Assembly: GCF_000378405.1 (NCBI RefSeq)
Contig: NZ_KB899639.1
Location: 122,649 to 170,326, forward strand
Length of the DNA stretch: 47,678 bases
Direction of reading: 5' to 3'
Origin: Succinimonas amylolytica DSM 2873
GTDB lineage: Bacteria; Pseudomonadota; Gammaproteobacteria; Enterobacterales; Succinivibrionaceae
Positions 18,074 through 25,897 of the stretch are shown piece by piece (position 1 is the stretch's first letter; each line of letters starts with the position of its first letter). Below the pieces are notes generated by a model. That model ran no database searches. It saw only the letters and a list, made by a program, of their open reading frames with translations, and had not been told where the DNA came from. The translations under genes and the position numbers were made by a program.

Positions 18074-19402
18074 TCAGTAATTGATTTTTCTGAAGAAGAT
18101 CTTGGACATTCTCTTGTAGTTGTAATGATCCTGCTTTTCCTTTGGCAGATCCTCGATGCTGCCGGAGACAAAGCCCTTCTCCAGGAAGAAGTGAGCGGAT
18201 CTGGTGGTGAGAACGAAGAGGTATTCCATTCCCTGTTCCCGGGCCAGCTCCTCAATTTTGTTTATAAGCACAATGCCGCGGTTTGATCCCCGGTAGTTCG
18301 GGTTTATGGCCACGCAGGCCAGTTCGGCCTTCTTTTCCTCGGGATAGCAGTAAATGGCTGCTGAAGCGATAACCATGCCGTCGCGTTTGATAATGACATA
18401 GTGATCGATATCCATTTCCAGCTTTTCCCGGCTGCGGTGTACCAGAATTCCCTGTTCCTCCAGCGGTCTGATGAGTTCCATAAGGGAGGGAATGTCGTTG
18501 ATGGTGGCTCGGCAGACGGTTTCGGCGCTTTCCCGGACGATCTGAGTACCGATACCGTCTCTGGTAAAGAGCTCCTGGATCAGGGCGCCGTTCTGTTCGT
18601 AGGATACCAGATGGCAGCGTTCCACGCCTTCCTTGCTGGATTCAATGGCAGCGCTGAGGTAGCGGCAGGTGGAATTATGGGTTTCCGGATCAATTTGTTC
18701 AAGATACTTTTCGGCATCGCTGGGGAACATTTCGGCAATTACATCGCCATTCCGGTCTCTGATAAGCTCTTCGTCAGAGCAGTAGGTGATAAGCTTGTTG
18801 GCTTTTATGGCCACGGCAACAGAAGCGGCGATCTGCTCACTGTTGATGCAGAAGGTTTCACCGGCAATGGAATATCCCACCGGGGCAATGAGTACTACGG
18901 AATTGTTATCAAGCTCTCTCCTGATATTTTCCCCGTCAACCCGTCTGACCATACCGCTGTGCATATAGTCGATGCCGTCAACAACGCCGAGAGGTCTGGC
19001 GGTTACGTAGTTTCCGGAAACTACATTGAGCCGGCTTCCCTGCATTGGGGTGTTGATAAGCCCCATGGAAAGCTTGGTGGTAAGATCAATTGACATGATG
19101 CCGCAGACCTTTTTGATAACAGCGAAGGTTCTGTCATCAGTAATGCGGATGCGCTTATGGAAGCGGGTCTCGATTTTTTCCCTGGCCAGTTCCTCGTCGA
19201 TCTGCTCCTTGGCTCCGAAAACCAGTACCAGCTTCATGCCAAGACTTTGAATCAGGGCAAGATCACTGATAATGTTATCGATCTGGGGGCTGGCCAGAAC
19301 CGATCCCGGAAGAAGAACCACTGTGGTGGCACCTCTGTGATGCTTGAGATACGGGGCACTGTGTCTGAATGCCTCCACCAGGCTGTCATTGTTAACTCTC
19401 AT
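18074..19402 (-). CDS. argA: N-acetylglutamate synthase
   Basis: A 442-residue enzyme (E. coli 443) that acetylates glutamate with acetyl-CoA, the first step of arginine synthesis. The N-terminal amino-acid-kinase-like domain (about 20-285) binds arginine and is not a kinase. The C-terminal GNAT domain (about 295-440) carries an acetyl-CoA loop with NYRGSNRG near residue 370. The start at 19402 is favoured because AAGGA sits eight bases upstream; ATGs at 19408 and 19441 lie too close to or upstream of it. A separate promoter lies about 80 bp upstream. No ArgR box pair was recognised with confidence. Confidence 0.95.
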   Translation of the reverse strand: MRVNNDSLVEAFRHSAPYLKHHRGATTVVLLPGSVLASPQIDNIISDLALIQSLGMKLVLVFGAKEQIDEELAREKIETRFHKRIRITDDRTFAVIKKVCGIMSIDLTTKLSMGLINTPMQGSRLNVVSGNYVTARPLGVVDGIDYMHSGMVRRVDGENIRRELDNNSVVLIAPVGYSIAGETFCINSEQIAASVAVAIKANKLITYCSDEELIRDRNGDVIAEMFPSDAEKYLEQIDPETHNSTCRYLSAAIESSKEGVERCHLVSYEQNGALIQELFTRDGIGTQIVRESAETVCRATINDIPSLMELIRPLEEQGILVHRSREKLEMDIDHYVIIKRDGMVIASAAIYCYPEEKKAELACVAINPNYRGSNRGIVLINKIEELAREQGMEYLFVLTTRSAHFFLEKGFVSGSIEDLPKEKQDHYNYKRMSKIFFRKINY

Positions 19403-19478
19403 GTTCATGTTCCTTAAAAATGAGGGAAAAAATAAGGACAACTCCGCAAGAAAGACCTAAGCCTTTCAGGTTCTGCCT

Positions 19479-19507
19479 ATTGTAAGATAATTTGAGATCA
19501 GTGTCAG
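19479..19507 (-). promoter_or_regulatory. argA promoter
   Basis: CTGACA (19507-19502), 17-bp spacer, TACAAT (19484-19479) on the minus strand. Both boxes are one mismatch from consensus. Confidence 0.6.
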
Positions 19508-19602
19508 AATTTTTGCCCCTTTTGCCATTAATAAAATGGATTTTCCGGAGATGTCATCTTCTGAGAGGGTGGTGGTCTTGGTGCCGCAAAACATAGAAAA
19601 TA

Positions 19603-19635
19603 AAAAAGGAGACGCACGGCGGCAGTCTCCCTTTT
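19603..19635 (-). terminator. maoP terminator
   Basis: Stem of AAAAAGGAGAC (19603-19613) with GTCTCCCTTTT (19625-19635, one mismatch). The T-run lies on either side, so it could act on both strands. Located 25 bp after the maoP stop. Confidence 0.8.
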
Positions 19636-19659
19636 CAAAAAACGTCACTTACTCAGATA

Positions 19660-19998
19660 CTATTCGATGGAATCATCTCCGGAATCGTAGGATCCCTCAC
19701 CATCCTCATCTCCGCCGGATGCTGTAAGATCATGAGTCTTCCGCGGGCTGATTTCCTTCAGGTACTTCTTGAATACCTTGGCATAAAGATCCGTTGGAAT
19801 GTTGCTGCTGCGGATCTGGGCCAGAAATTCCTTTTCGACACTGTCCTTGGGTTTTCTTTCGCCCTTGTAGATTTCCATCATGGCGGTACCGAATTCTTCA
19901 AGAAGCTCAGATTCCTTTACAGAAAAGCGTCCGCTTCTGCGGATTCCGCGGGGAAAGTTGGTAAAGTCGCTGAAGGACTTTTCTGATTCAAAGCTCAT
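19660..19998 (-). CDS. maoP: macrodomain Ori protein MaoP (DUF413)
   Basis: A 112-residue protein matching E. coli MaoP/YifE in length and pattern. There is a FPRGIRRSGRFSVKESELLE segment near the start (residues about 15-34), an acidic middle, a KRP-like KKYLKEISPRKTH segment, and the characteristic SGG plus acidic tail. In E. coli MaoP acts at the maoS site to organise the Ori macrodomain, and it belongs to the set of proteins that co-occur with Dam and SeqA. The ATG has only a weak AAAGAGAG Shine-Dalgarno sequence. A strong promoter lies about 270 bp upstream. Confidence 0.85.
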   Translation of the reverse strand: MSFESEKSFSDFTNFPRGIRRSGRFSVKESELLEEFGTAMMEIYKGERKPKDSVEKEFLAQIRSSNIPTDLYAKVFKKYLKEISPRKTHDLTASGGDEDGEGSYDSGDDSIE

Positions 19999-20268
19999 AT
20001 TATGTTGTACTCTCTTTAGTAAAAATCATCACCGCAGCCGGTAAGGCGCCAGGGATCTGCAATCGGTACCGGCAGACCGGCGCGTTATATATTCCAGTCA
20101 GGCTCCGTCCGGCGGCAGGACAGGATTCCTGTTCCCGAAAAAAGCGATATCTGCCTGAAAGCATTACCGAAAACAGAAGAGTGAACCAGCGGGTAACTGA
20201 ATCTGCACTCCGGTTCCGAATCTTCAGGCTGCTACGGAAAATCTCCGGAAAGCCCCGGTATTTCTGAA

Positions 20269-20297
20269 ATTATATTATCTGCCGGAGTTTTCATCAA
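20269..20297 (-). promoter_or_regulatory. sigma70-type promoter, probably for maoP
   Basis: TTGATG (20297-20292), 17-bp spacer, TATAAT (20274-20269), minus strand. It gives a leader of about 265 nt before maoP. The 19999-20366 gap contains no supported gene. A small palindrome GGAGAC/GTCTCC lies at about 20310-20322. Confidence 0.6.
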
Positions 20298-20366
20298 GAG
20301 AAAGACTTGGAGACCGTCTCCGCCAATTGTTCCTGTAACAGCGGGCTACGCCGGAAATATTTCTGC

Positions 20367-21110
20367 CTACAGGGACAGCACCTCTCTTTTTACGGTCGCT
20401 ATGATTTCGGAATTATTCTGCTGTGTTTTCGGGTCAATCTCCAGATCGGCAAAATACCACCAGCGGTAACGTGTTCCGCAGATTTCAAACTCCTCAGTTT
20501 CCGGCAGACAGCTGGTTGCAACTTTGAAAAAGCGGTGGTAGTAGACCTTGAAAACATTGTCTGATACCGAGTACTTGCGGGTATGCTCAGAGAAGGATAA
20601 TTTGCATTGGGCCGCGTCTTCGTTATTAATTCCTAAAACGGCATTGAGATATTCTCTGACCAGGGCTGTTTCAGTTTTGTCGGCATTGGATCCTCCTTCG
20701 GAAGAGGAAGCCTTCTCATAAGGCAGAAGCCACATATCCCACCGTTTATCATAGACAGTCAGAATTATATTTGTTGTTTTGTTCTGGATAATCATTAGAT
20801 TGAAGGGGTGTTCATTATTCCCGATCCCTTCAATCTCTTTAAAAAGCTGTTCGTGACTTAAAGCGTTCTTTTTGCGGTAGATGTAATTTGACAGAGTTAT
20901 TGCAATCCAGATGCTTCCGGCGAAAACCATTAATGCTCCGAAGATTATGCTATCAGCTACAAAAAGCTGAAAAGAAGCAGTACACAGCGAAAGCAAAGCC
21001 AAAATATCAGCGGCGATCACTTTCCCTGATGCGGAGTGAACGATGCTGTCCCGTCTTTTTTCGAGAAGCAGTTTCAGATCCCCTTTATCAATCCTAATGT
21101 GGGTATCCAT
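20367..21110 (-). CDS. two-TM protein with degenerate Nudix-like domain (possible Sa_NUDIX effector)
   Basis: A 247-residue protein. There is an N-terminal cytosolic helix (1-30), then two closely spaced TM helices (about 30-52 and 54-75), then a soluble domain (about 95-245). The soluble part has a Nudix-like arrangement (WDMWLLPYEKA, then GG, then TALVREYLNAVLGI), but the paired glutamates of the catalytic Nudix box are missing. This layout resembles the two-TM/SMODS-associated-NUDIX proteins known as membrane effectors in CD-NTase (CBASS) defence. No cyclase gene is present in this window, so the link is tentative. It lies 215 bp downstream of a Panacea-type antitoxin gene on the same strand and might be its partner. 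ATG at 21110; no clear Shine-Dalgarno sequence. Confidence 0.55.
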   Translation of the reverse strand: MDTHIRIDKGDLKLLLEKRRDSIVHSASGKVIAADILALLSLCTASFQLFVADSIIFGALMVFAGSIWIAITLSNYIYRKKNALSHEQLFKEIEGIGNNEHPFNLMIIQNKTTNIILTVYDKRWDMWLLPYEKASSSEGGSNADKTETALVREYLNAVLGINNEDAAQCKLSFSEHTRKYSVSDNVFKVYYHRFFKVATSCLPETEEFEICGTRYRWWYFADLEIDPKTQQNNSEIIATVKREVLSL

Positions 21111-21325
21111 GGTATAACTCGTTAGTTAAGGTTATTGCATGCAAGAATTTAACAGGAACTAATAAAATCCTGTCAGACTCTGTTTCACTTCCTGATTTTT
21201 CTCTGTCATTGAATGCTAAGGAGGCGCTGCCAGAATTTGTCTTTTGTGTTCTTTACCTGACAGCCCGCTTATTAAGAGCTCTGTTATGTGATTTCTTTGC
21301 AAAGGCTGTTTTGTGGGAGCTATTA

Positions 21326-21769
21326 TTAAAAGTCAAGGTTTTGCACCGCATCCCTCTCTCTTCCTTGGTGGATTATATTGGAGCATTCTGCGCCAGCTGG
21401 AACTCCGGCTCTTGCTTTAATCCACGGATCCTCCATATGAGTCAGCTGACTGAGCCATTGAGCATCGTGTTTTCCGTAATATTCCAAAACTTTGTCAATG
21501 GTATCTTTTTGATTATCAGAGAGATCGCCAATTCCTCTGGTCTCATCGCTGGCATTTACCGAAAACTTTCCTTTTGTTTTAAAAAACAATTCGGGACATA
21601 CAGGGCCGTTTGCCCATGCCTGAAAATCTTCATCAAATAACGGAGCATCATCCCAGACAAGCGACCACGCCTGAGAGTAATAGCACAGTTTCTGCAGCTT
21701 CATTGTGGACATAAAGCCTGATTCAGACTGCTCTAAAATGTATTTTGCCGTGTCAAAAACATTTGCCAT
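21326..21769 (-). CDS. Panacea-domain antitoxin (PanA/GepA/SocA-like, DUF4065)
   Basis: A 147-residue protein with the Panacea pattern: VFDTAKYILEQ at the start, a MKLQKLCYYSQAW segment (about 23-35), FQAWANGPVCPEL (about 48-60), and TIDKVLEYYG with WLSQLTHMEDPW (about 89-115). Panacea proteins neutralise many unrelated toxins and are usually next to them. AAGGAGC precedes the ATG. The last 16 residues do not fit the family: after ECSNI a one-base shift gives a STKEERGM reading that looks more like the usual tail, so the end may be frameshifted. The nearest same-strand downstream gene is the two-TM protein; the nearest upstream is the HigA-ImmA fusion. Confidence 0.8.
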   Translation of the reverse strand: MANVFDTAKYILEQSESGFMSTMKLQKLCYYSQAWSLVWDDAPLFDEDFQAWANGPVCPELFFKTKGKFSVNASDETRGIGDLSDNQKDTIDKVLEYYGKHDAQWLSQLTHMEDPWIKARAGVPAGAECSNIIHQGRERDAVQNLDF

Positions 21770-21807
21770 GACTTTTAAGCTCCTTTTTTAATGCCGTGTG
21801 ACTCCCA

Positions 21808-21978
21808 TTAATTTACTGCCTCTCCGGGGCGGATTTTTGCTCGTTTTTTTATTTCGTCCCATGTGCTGCGCATCCTTTCGCCCGCGTTGTCAAAATAGAT
21901 GCCAATACCTCTTTCGGAGCTTTCTTTGATCCCCTGTTCTTTAACAGCTTTTTTGAAGGTTAAAGAGTCTGATCCACT
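21808..21978 (-). pseudogene. open frame following the HigA-ImmA stop, possible gene remnant
   Basis: Directly after the TAA of the HigA-ImmA gene, in the same frame, 56 further codons stay open before a TAA at 21810-21808. The translation is protein-like (GIGIYFDNAGERMRSTWDEI in its middle, then KKRAKIRPGEAVN). It has no ATG until near its end and no Shine-Dalgarno sequence. It may be a readthrough extension, a remnant of a separate small gene, or chance. I do not recognise it. Confidence 0.35.
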
Positions 21979-23079
21979 TTATGACTCTGCCCATTTGTAC
22001 CTGGTTTTATACCTATGATACCACGTCCACGGAATAACTTTTTCTTTCTGCAATCTTCCGATTACGACGTAAAGCGGAACGCTCTGCGTTTGCGCATATT
22101 CCTTAATGGCCGGAATGGAAAATGTTCCTTGATCCAGAAAACGCTCGTAACTTGCCGGGTCAAGAAGCGATCGACTGGCAAAGTCATCTGCCGCAGCCTC
22201 TTTTTTCTCATCCTTTATGCAGTCAGTGTCAATAAAACTTCCCGGTTTTGAAATGTCGCCATTAATTATATGTCCCAGCTCGTGGAAAAGGGAGAACCAG
22301 AAGATGTCGGCAAAAGCACCTCTTAATGTCAGAACCATTTGGTACGTCCCATCTTCATTCCTGGCTATATAGCCATGAACTGGCGCTCCTCGAAAATTGC
22401 GGACAATGCTGAAATAAATTCCATATTTTGCAAAGAGTTCTTTCAAAACTTTCTGGAGATCGCCTCTGTTTGTCAGCATAATCCGCCTGATTGCGGAAAC
22501 AAGTTCATCCGCACGATCCGGATCAAAGCTAGTATCAACTTGCTGTCCTGATCCCTGTATCTTGCACAGGCAAAGCCAGGCTCCAAGAACATCCTGATTA
22601 ATCGCAGCCTTATCTGACATCCTGAATGCGCCTGACGGCGCAAGTGTCCGAAGCCCTGTCAGTCTACTTACCTGAAATAACTTCCTCAATCCGATAATCA
22701 TCTGTTCCTGAGTCAGCTTGTCTGAAATGACGGATCTTTTCTTCAGATAATCAATCACTTCATGGATGGAAGTCAGAACCGCTTTTTCTTCCTCCTGAAT
22801 ACTATCTTCTTCCTGAAGGCTTAAGAGCTCTGCATCATAGTTTGCCTGCAGGTTAAGCCAGAAAGACCTTGGTAATCCCAAGGCATACTCAAGCCCCATT
22901 GCAAGCCCTTTAGAGATGTCCTTCTTACCATGGATAACGTCACTCAAAAACGCTTCAGATACACCAGCTCTCTGAGCCAGCTCCTTCTGTGCGATGTTGC
23001 GTGCCTCCAACAGATCAGAAATTGTCTCACCGGGATGGATCAGCAGATCAGGGGATATACCACGATTCTTTTCCGCCAT
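21979..23079 (-). CDS. HigA-type antitoxin fused to ImmA/IrrE metallopeptidase
   Basis: A 366-residue protein. Residues about 12-75 form a HigA-type helix-turn-helix (HPGETISDLLEARNIAQ, then QRAGVSEAFLSDVIHGKK). Residues about 215-345 carry a zinc peptidase domain with HELGH (about 265-269) and a downstream KKEAAADDFAS helix that supplies the third ligand. It should bind and repress its own promoter, neutralise the HigB-like toxin, and possibly be destroyed by or perform proteolysis. It overlaps the higB reading frame by 32 bp, so the pair is coupled. Two matching palindromic operators flank the promoter upstream of higB. Confidence 0.88.
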   Translation of the reverse strand: MAEKNRGISPDLLIHPGETISDLLEARNIAQKELAQRAGVSEAFLSDVIHGKKDISKGLAMGLEYALGLPRSFWLNLQANYDAELLSLQEEDSIQEEEKAVLTSIHEVIDYLKKRSVISDKLTQEQMIIGLRKLFQVSRLTGLRTLAPSGAFRMSDKAAINQDVLGAWLCLCKIQGSGQQVDTSFDPDRADELVSAIRRIMLTNRGDLQKVLKELFAKYGIYFSIVRNFRGAPVHGYIARNEDGTYQMVLTLRGAFADIFWFSLFHELGHIINGDISKPGSFIDTDCIKDEKKEAAADDFASRSLLDPASYERFLDQGTFSIPAIKEYAQTQSVPLYVVIGRLQKEKVIPWTWYHRYKTRYKWAES

Positions 23080-23389
23080 GATAATCGACCACTCCTTCTA
23101 TTTCAATTTCTTCACAGATCATTACAGTATCGCCTTTTTCGTTAGGCTTTATTATCAGCCTGACATTTCCCGTAATACGAACAGAGTACTTCCCGACATC
23201 TTTTTTTCCTTTTAATGGTTCGGGATGACCGAGATTCAATTTCAGGAAATCTTCAAATTTGTCAGCCGCTTTTAGGCGATCTATATGTTTTTTTATGGTT
23301 CGTGCCCAGTCGGCGGGGATTTTTTTCTTCATCTCCCCATAATCTTCAAAGTATCGTTCAACCTTTTTGCTTGCATAAGTTATCCGCAA
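23048..23389 (-). CDS. HigB-like (RelE superfamily) toxin
   Basis: A 113-residue toxin of the HigB/RelE fold, which in this family cleaves mRNA on ribosomes. Family features are the YGEMKKKI and LGHPEPLKG segments, then GKYSVRITGNVRLIIKPN (about 66-83), and the basic core expected for the active site. The toxin gene comes first, as in higBA loci. The start appears to be TTG at 23389, just after a GGTGGTGG purine-rich stretch; the first in-frame ATG is at residue 19 and would cut off the first helix and strand. A weak TTG start would limit toxin output. Confidence 0.85.
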   Translation of the reverse strand: MRITYASKKVERYFEDYGEMKKKIPADWARTIKKHIDRLKAADKFEDFLKLNLGHPEPLKGKKDVGKYSVRITGNVRLIIKPNEKGDTVMICEEIEIEGVVDYHGGKESWYIP

Positions 23390-23426
23390 TTGACCACCAC
23401 CATCTAAAAGTCTATCATTTATTCAA

Positions 23427-23442
23427 TTAGCCAATCGGTTAA
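23427..23442. promoter_or_regulatory. higBA operator 2
   Basis: TTAGCCAATCGGTTAA, a near-palindrome with the same core as operator 1 (TTAGYCAATMGGYTAA). It lies at the transcription start, centred 45 bp from the other copy. Confidence 0.7.
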
Positions 23443-23450
23443 CAAATGTC

Positions 23451-23479
23451 ATTGTAACAAGTCATATCGAATTAGTCAA
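23451..23479 (-). promoter_or_regulatory. higBA promoter
   Basis: TTGACT (23479-23474), 17-bp spacer, TACAAT (23456-23451) on the minus strand. The -35 box lies inside operator 1, and the predicted start near 23444 abuts operator 2. This is the layout expected for autorepression. Confidence 0.75.
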
Positions 23480-23487
23480 TAGGCTAA
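23472..23487. promoter_or_regulatory. higBA operator 1
   Basis: TTAGTCAATAGGCTAA, a 16-bp near-palindrome (outer GAATTAG/CTAATTC arms are perfect) covering the -35 box. It differs from operator 2 at only three positions. Confidence 0.7.
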
Positions 23488-23534
23488 TTCACTTTCTGTT
23501 AATTTCAATTATCTCTAACGTAAGGCATAATTCC

Positions 23535-23559
23535 AATCTGCCGGAAATACCGGCAGATT
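23535..23559. terminator. strong hairpin between higBA and the integrase remnant
   Basis: 10-bp perfect stem AATCTGCCGG/CCGGCAGATT with loop AAATA. It lies just past the integrase remnant's stop on the minus strand. The T-run is short, so terminator function is likely but unproven. Two copies of TTTTGCGAGGTT follow at about 23558-23590. Confidence 0.5.
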
Positions 23560-23588
23560 TTGCGAGGTTTTTACATGGTTTTGCGAGG

Positions 23589-24776
23589 TTATGCCAGACT
23601 CATTCCCTGAGAGCTTGCCGTTATGAAATCGCTCCATTGCTGCATCACAGTCTTCCGCTCTTCCAGATAGTCAGTTCTCCGGTAGGCATTCACTGTGCTG
23701 TTTCCCGTCTTGTGGCTGAGACACATCTCGGCCACCTCGAATTTCACATTCTGACTCTCCATCCAGGTGCGGCCGATTGCCCGGAATCCGTGAGCGGTCT
23801 GAATGCCCTTGAATCCGTGCCGCTTCAGGGTAGTGTTCACTGTTTCATGACTCATGTGCCCGGCAAGCTGCTGCCGGCTCTCGAAGAGATACGGATTCTT
23901 CGGGTTCTTCTTGGCGCTGATGGCTATGTTAAGCAGCTTCACCGCCTGATCCGAGAGCGGCACACGGAAGCCGGAACCGTCCCGGATTGTCTTGGTCTTC
24001 TGCACGGTCAGAATCCGGGACTGCATATTCACATCGGTCACCTGAAGCTCCACAATCTCGGAAGGTCTCAGGAGAAGGTGCAGGGAGAGTTCGCAGAGAC
24101 ATCTTGAAGACATCTTGAAGACATCTGGGAGATGCACCGGAACACGTCATACAGGCTTCTGATGTTGGAGGCCGAATCTCCGTCCGTCATGGCCGGATGA
24201 TGCTGAGATGTCCCGGCAGGCTTCTGGATCAGCATGTCAATCTCAAAGAGTCCGTCCAGATTCCACTCGGGGTATTTTGCCCTAGCAAGCTGCATAACTT
24301 TCTGAAGAAGGCGTTTCAGGTAGGAAACCGTCTCCCAGTTCCCGTTATCAATGACCGGCTTCAGAATAAGGTCGCATACCGTCCGTGTTTTAATTTTGGA
24401 CAGCGGATAATCAAAATGCGGCTTCAGGTACTTGCCGACTATCAGATTAAGCTTCTTTTCGGTAGCCGGAGCAATCTTTTTCTGCTTCTGGAGGGCTTGA
24501 TAATCGCTGACCGCATGTGATAAAGTAAGGTCGCATTCGGATATTCCTTCGGGATGCAGTCTGGATTTTGCCTTGGTGTAACGGTCAAGGGCAATTTTCC
24601 GGGCTTCTTCAATATCGTCCTGTCTATTCGCTTCCCGTCCAGCGTAGTCCTGTGCACGTATGAATACGTGGTGCCTTTCTTAGTTCCCTTGATTATCAGA
24701 CTCAGGCCATTAATATCAGTGATTCTGACATTTTCTCCCTCTGCAATTTTTTGCTGCAGATCCCCTTTTTTATCAT
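23589..24776 (-). pseudogene. tyrosine recombinase (phage/island integrase), disrupted
   Basis: Remnant of a DUF4102-type integrase of about 390 residues, readable only by joining three frames. The ATG at 24776 leads into a run of six A; one more A would restore the frame to the N-terminal arm-binding domain (DLQQKIAEGENVRITDINGL). Near 24620 a deletion or frameshift falls between TLDGKR and IEEARKIALDRYTKAK. Near 24100 an 11-bp tandem duplication shifts the frame in the catalytic domain and gives an early stop. The C-terminal catalytic part (23589 to about 24110) keeps an LRPSEI arginine, HGFR, and the region before the Tyr (NAYRRTDYLEER). It lies next to tRNA-Thr, its likely integration site. 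Confidence 0.85.
24098..24126. repeat. 11-bp tandem repeat that breaks the integrase
   Basis: GACATCTTGAA occurs twice in tandem (24098-24108, 24109-24119) and a third partial copy (7 bp) follows. Removing one 11-bp unit restores a continuous catalytic-domain frame (MSSRCLCELSLHLLLRPSE). Confidence 0.9.
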
Positions 24777-24934
24777 TGTTAACCTCTGCTTACAAAATTT
24801 TTTAGACCCCAATTTCAGACCTCAGAAAAACCCAAAATTTGGCAAAAAACGGGGGCAAAATCACAAAAACAGGGGGTAATTTTGGAGGGTAGAGGCTTAA
24901 AGGTCAAGAATTTGAGGTTTTTGAAAAAATACAG

Positions 24935-25010
24935 TGGTGCCACTTACAGGAATCGAACCTGCGACCAACTGTTTACGAAACAGCTGCTCTACCGACTGAG
25001 CTAAAGTGGC
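24935..25010 (-). tRNA. tRNA-Thr (anticodon CGU)
   Basis: 76 nt including an encoded CCA. The acceptor stem GCCACTT/AAGTGGC, D-arm TAGCTCAGTCGGTAGAGCA, anticodon loop TTCGTAA with anticodon CGT (codon ACG), and T-arm GGTTCGATTCC are all present. The 3' end points at the integrase remnant and accessory island, so this is the likely attachment site. I could not find the matching duplicated 3' end in the window. Confidence 0.97.
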
Positions 25011-25038
25011 GTTTTGATATAAAAGTGGAGTAACGGAC

Positions 25039-25067
25039 AAAAGAAACCGCCATAATCAGGCGGTTTC
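25039..25067 (-). terminator. purC terminator
   Basis: 9-bp stem GAAACCGCC (25043-25051) with GGCGGTTTC (25059-25067), followed on the minus strand by TTTT. Located 35 bp after the purC stop and before the tRNA. Confidence 0.85.
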
Positions 25068-25101
25068 CTGTACGGCAGTGGATTATACCACAACGCCGTG
25101 A

Positions 25102-25818
25102 TTAATCAAGAGGGCAGCCGATACGACGGGCAACCTCTTCGTATGCTTCAATAACACCGCCAAGATCCTTGCGGAAACGATCCTTGTCCAGAGATTCCTT
25201 GGTGTTCTTGTCCCAGAGGCGGCAACCGTCAGGAGAGAATTCGTCTCCGAGAACCAGCTTGCCGTCATAGAGCCCGAATTCAAGCTTGTAGTCAACAAGA
25301 ATCAGTCCGGCATCGTCAAAAAGCTTCTTGAGAACATCGTTGATCTTGAGGCTGAGAGCCTTCATCTCATCAATCTGTTCCTGAGTGCCCCAGCCAAAGG
25401 AGATGATATGAGAATCATTAACCATCGGATCGTGGAGAGCATCATTCTTCAGAAAGAATTCAAAGGTAGGAACCTTGAGCTCCAGACCCTGCTGTACGCC
25501 CAGACGCTTGCAGATGGAACCGGCGGTTACATTGCGAACAACGCACTCTACAGGAACCATTTCGAGCTTCTTTACCAGAATTTCGTTGTCGTTGAGAAGT
25601 TCTTCAATCTGGGTAGGAACACCAGCTTCTTCAAGCTTCTTCATAATGAAGTAATTGAACTTGTTGTTGGTCTTACCTTTACGGGCGAGCTGCTCGATCT
25701 TAAGGCCGTCGAATGCAGAGGTATCATCTCTGAAAGTGATGATTAAACGCTTTGGATCGTTAGTAGCATAAACAGTTTTTGCCTTACCACGATAAAGCTC
25801 TTCTTTCTTTTCAACCAT
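25102..25818 (-). CDS. purC: phosphoribosylaminoimidazole-succinocarboxamide synthase
   Basis: A 238-residue SAICAR synthase (E. coli 237), which joins aspartate to CAIR with ATP in purine synthesis. The sequence is close to E. coli throughout: [11 protein letters not shown] near the start, [10 protein letters not shown] near residue 90, [15 protein letters not shown] near 175, and [13 protein letters not shown] near 193. The ATG at 25818 has GGGAG about ten bases upstream; the upstream ATG at 25872 would add an unrelated 18-residue extension. It follows bamC by 79 bp, the E. coli order. No PurR box was seen. Confidence 0.97.
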   Translation of the reverse strand: MVEKKEELYRGKAKTVYATNDPKRLIITFRDDTSAFDGLKIEQLARKGKTNNKFNYFIMKKLEEAGVPTQIEELLNDNEILVKKLEMVPVECVVRNVTAGSICKRLGVQQGLELKVPTFEFFLKNDALHDPMVNDSHIISFGWGTQEQIDEMKALSLKINDVLKKLFDDAGLILVDYKLEFGLYDGKLVLGDEFSPDGCRLWDKNTKESLDKDRFRKDLGGVIEAYEEVARRIGCPLD

Positions 25819-25870
25819 TTGAAAAAACTCCCGAAAATTACTCGAAATGAGGTATTGGTCAATGTTCCGC

Positions 25871-25879
25871 ATTGTACCA
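25871..25879 (-). promoter_or_regulatory. possible purC promoter (extended -10)
   Basis: TGGTACAAT on the minus strand within the bamC-purC gap. No good -35 box was found, so purC may also be read from bamC. Confidence 0.35.
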
Positions 25880-25897
25880 CAAAATAAGTGAGCGGTA

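Noticed and set aside
20329-20345. Possible tRNA-Thr end repeat (TTCCTGTAA)
   Set aside because: Only nine bases match, and in the wrong orientation for an attachment-site duplicate.
24935-25010. Second tRNA in the window
   Set aside because: No other cloverleaf with T-arm GGTTCGA and matching stems was recognised.
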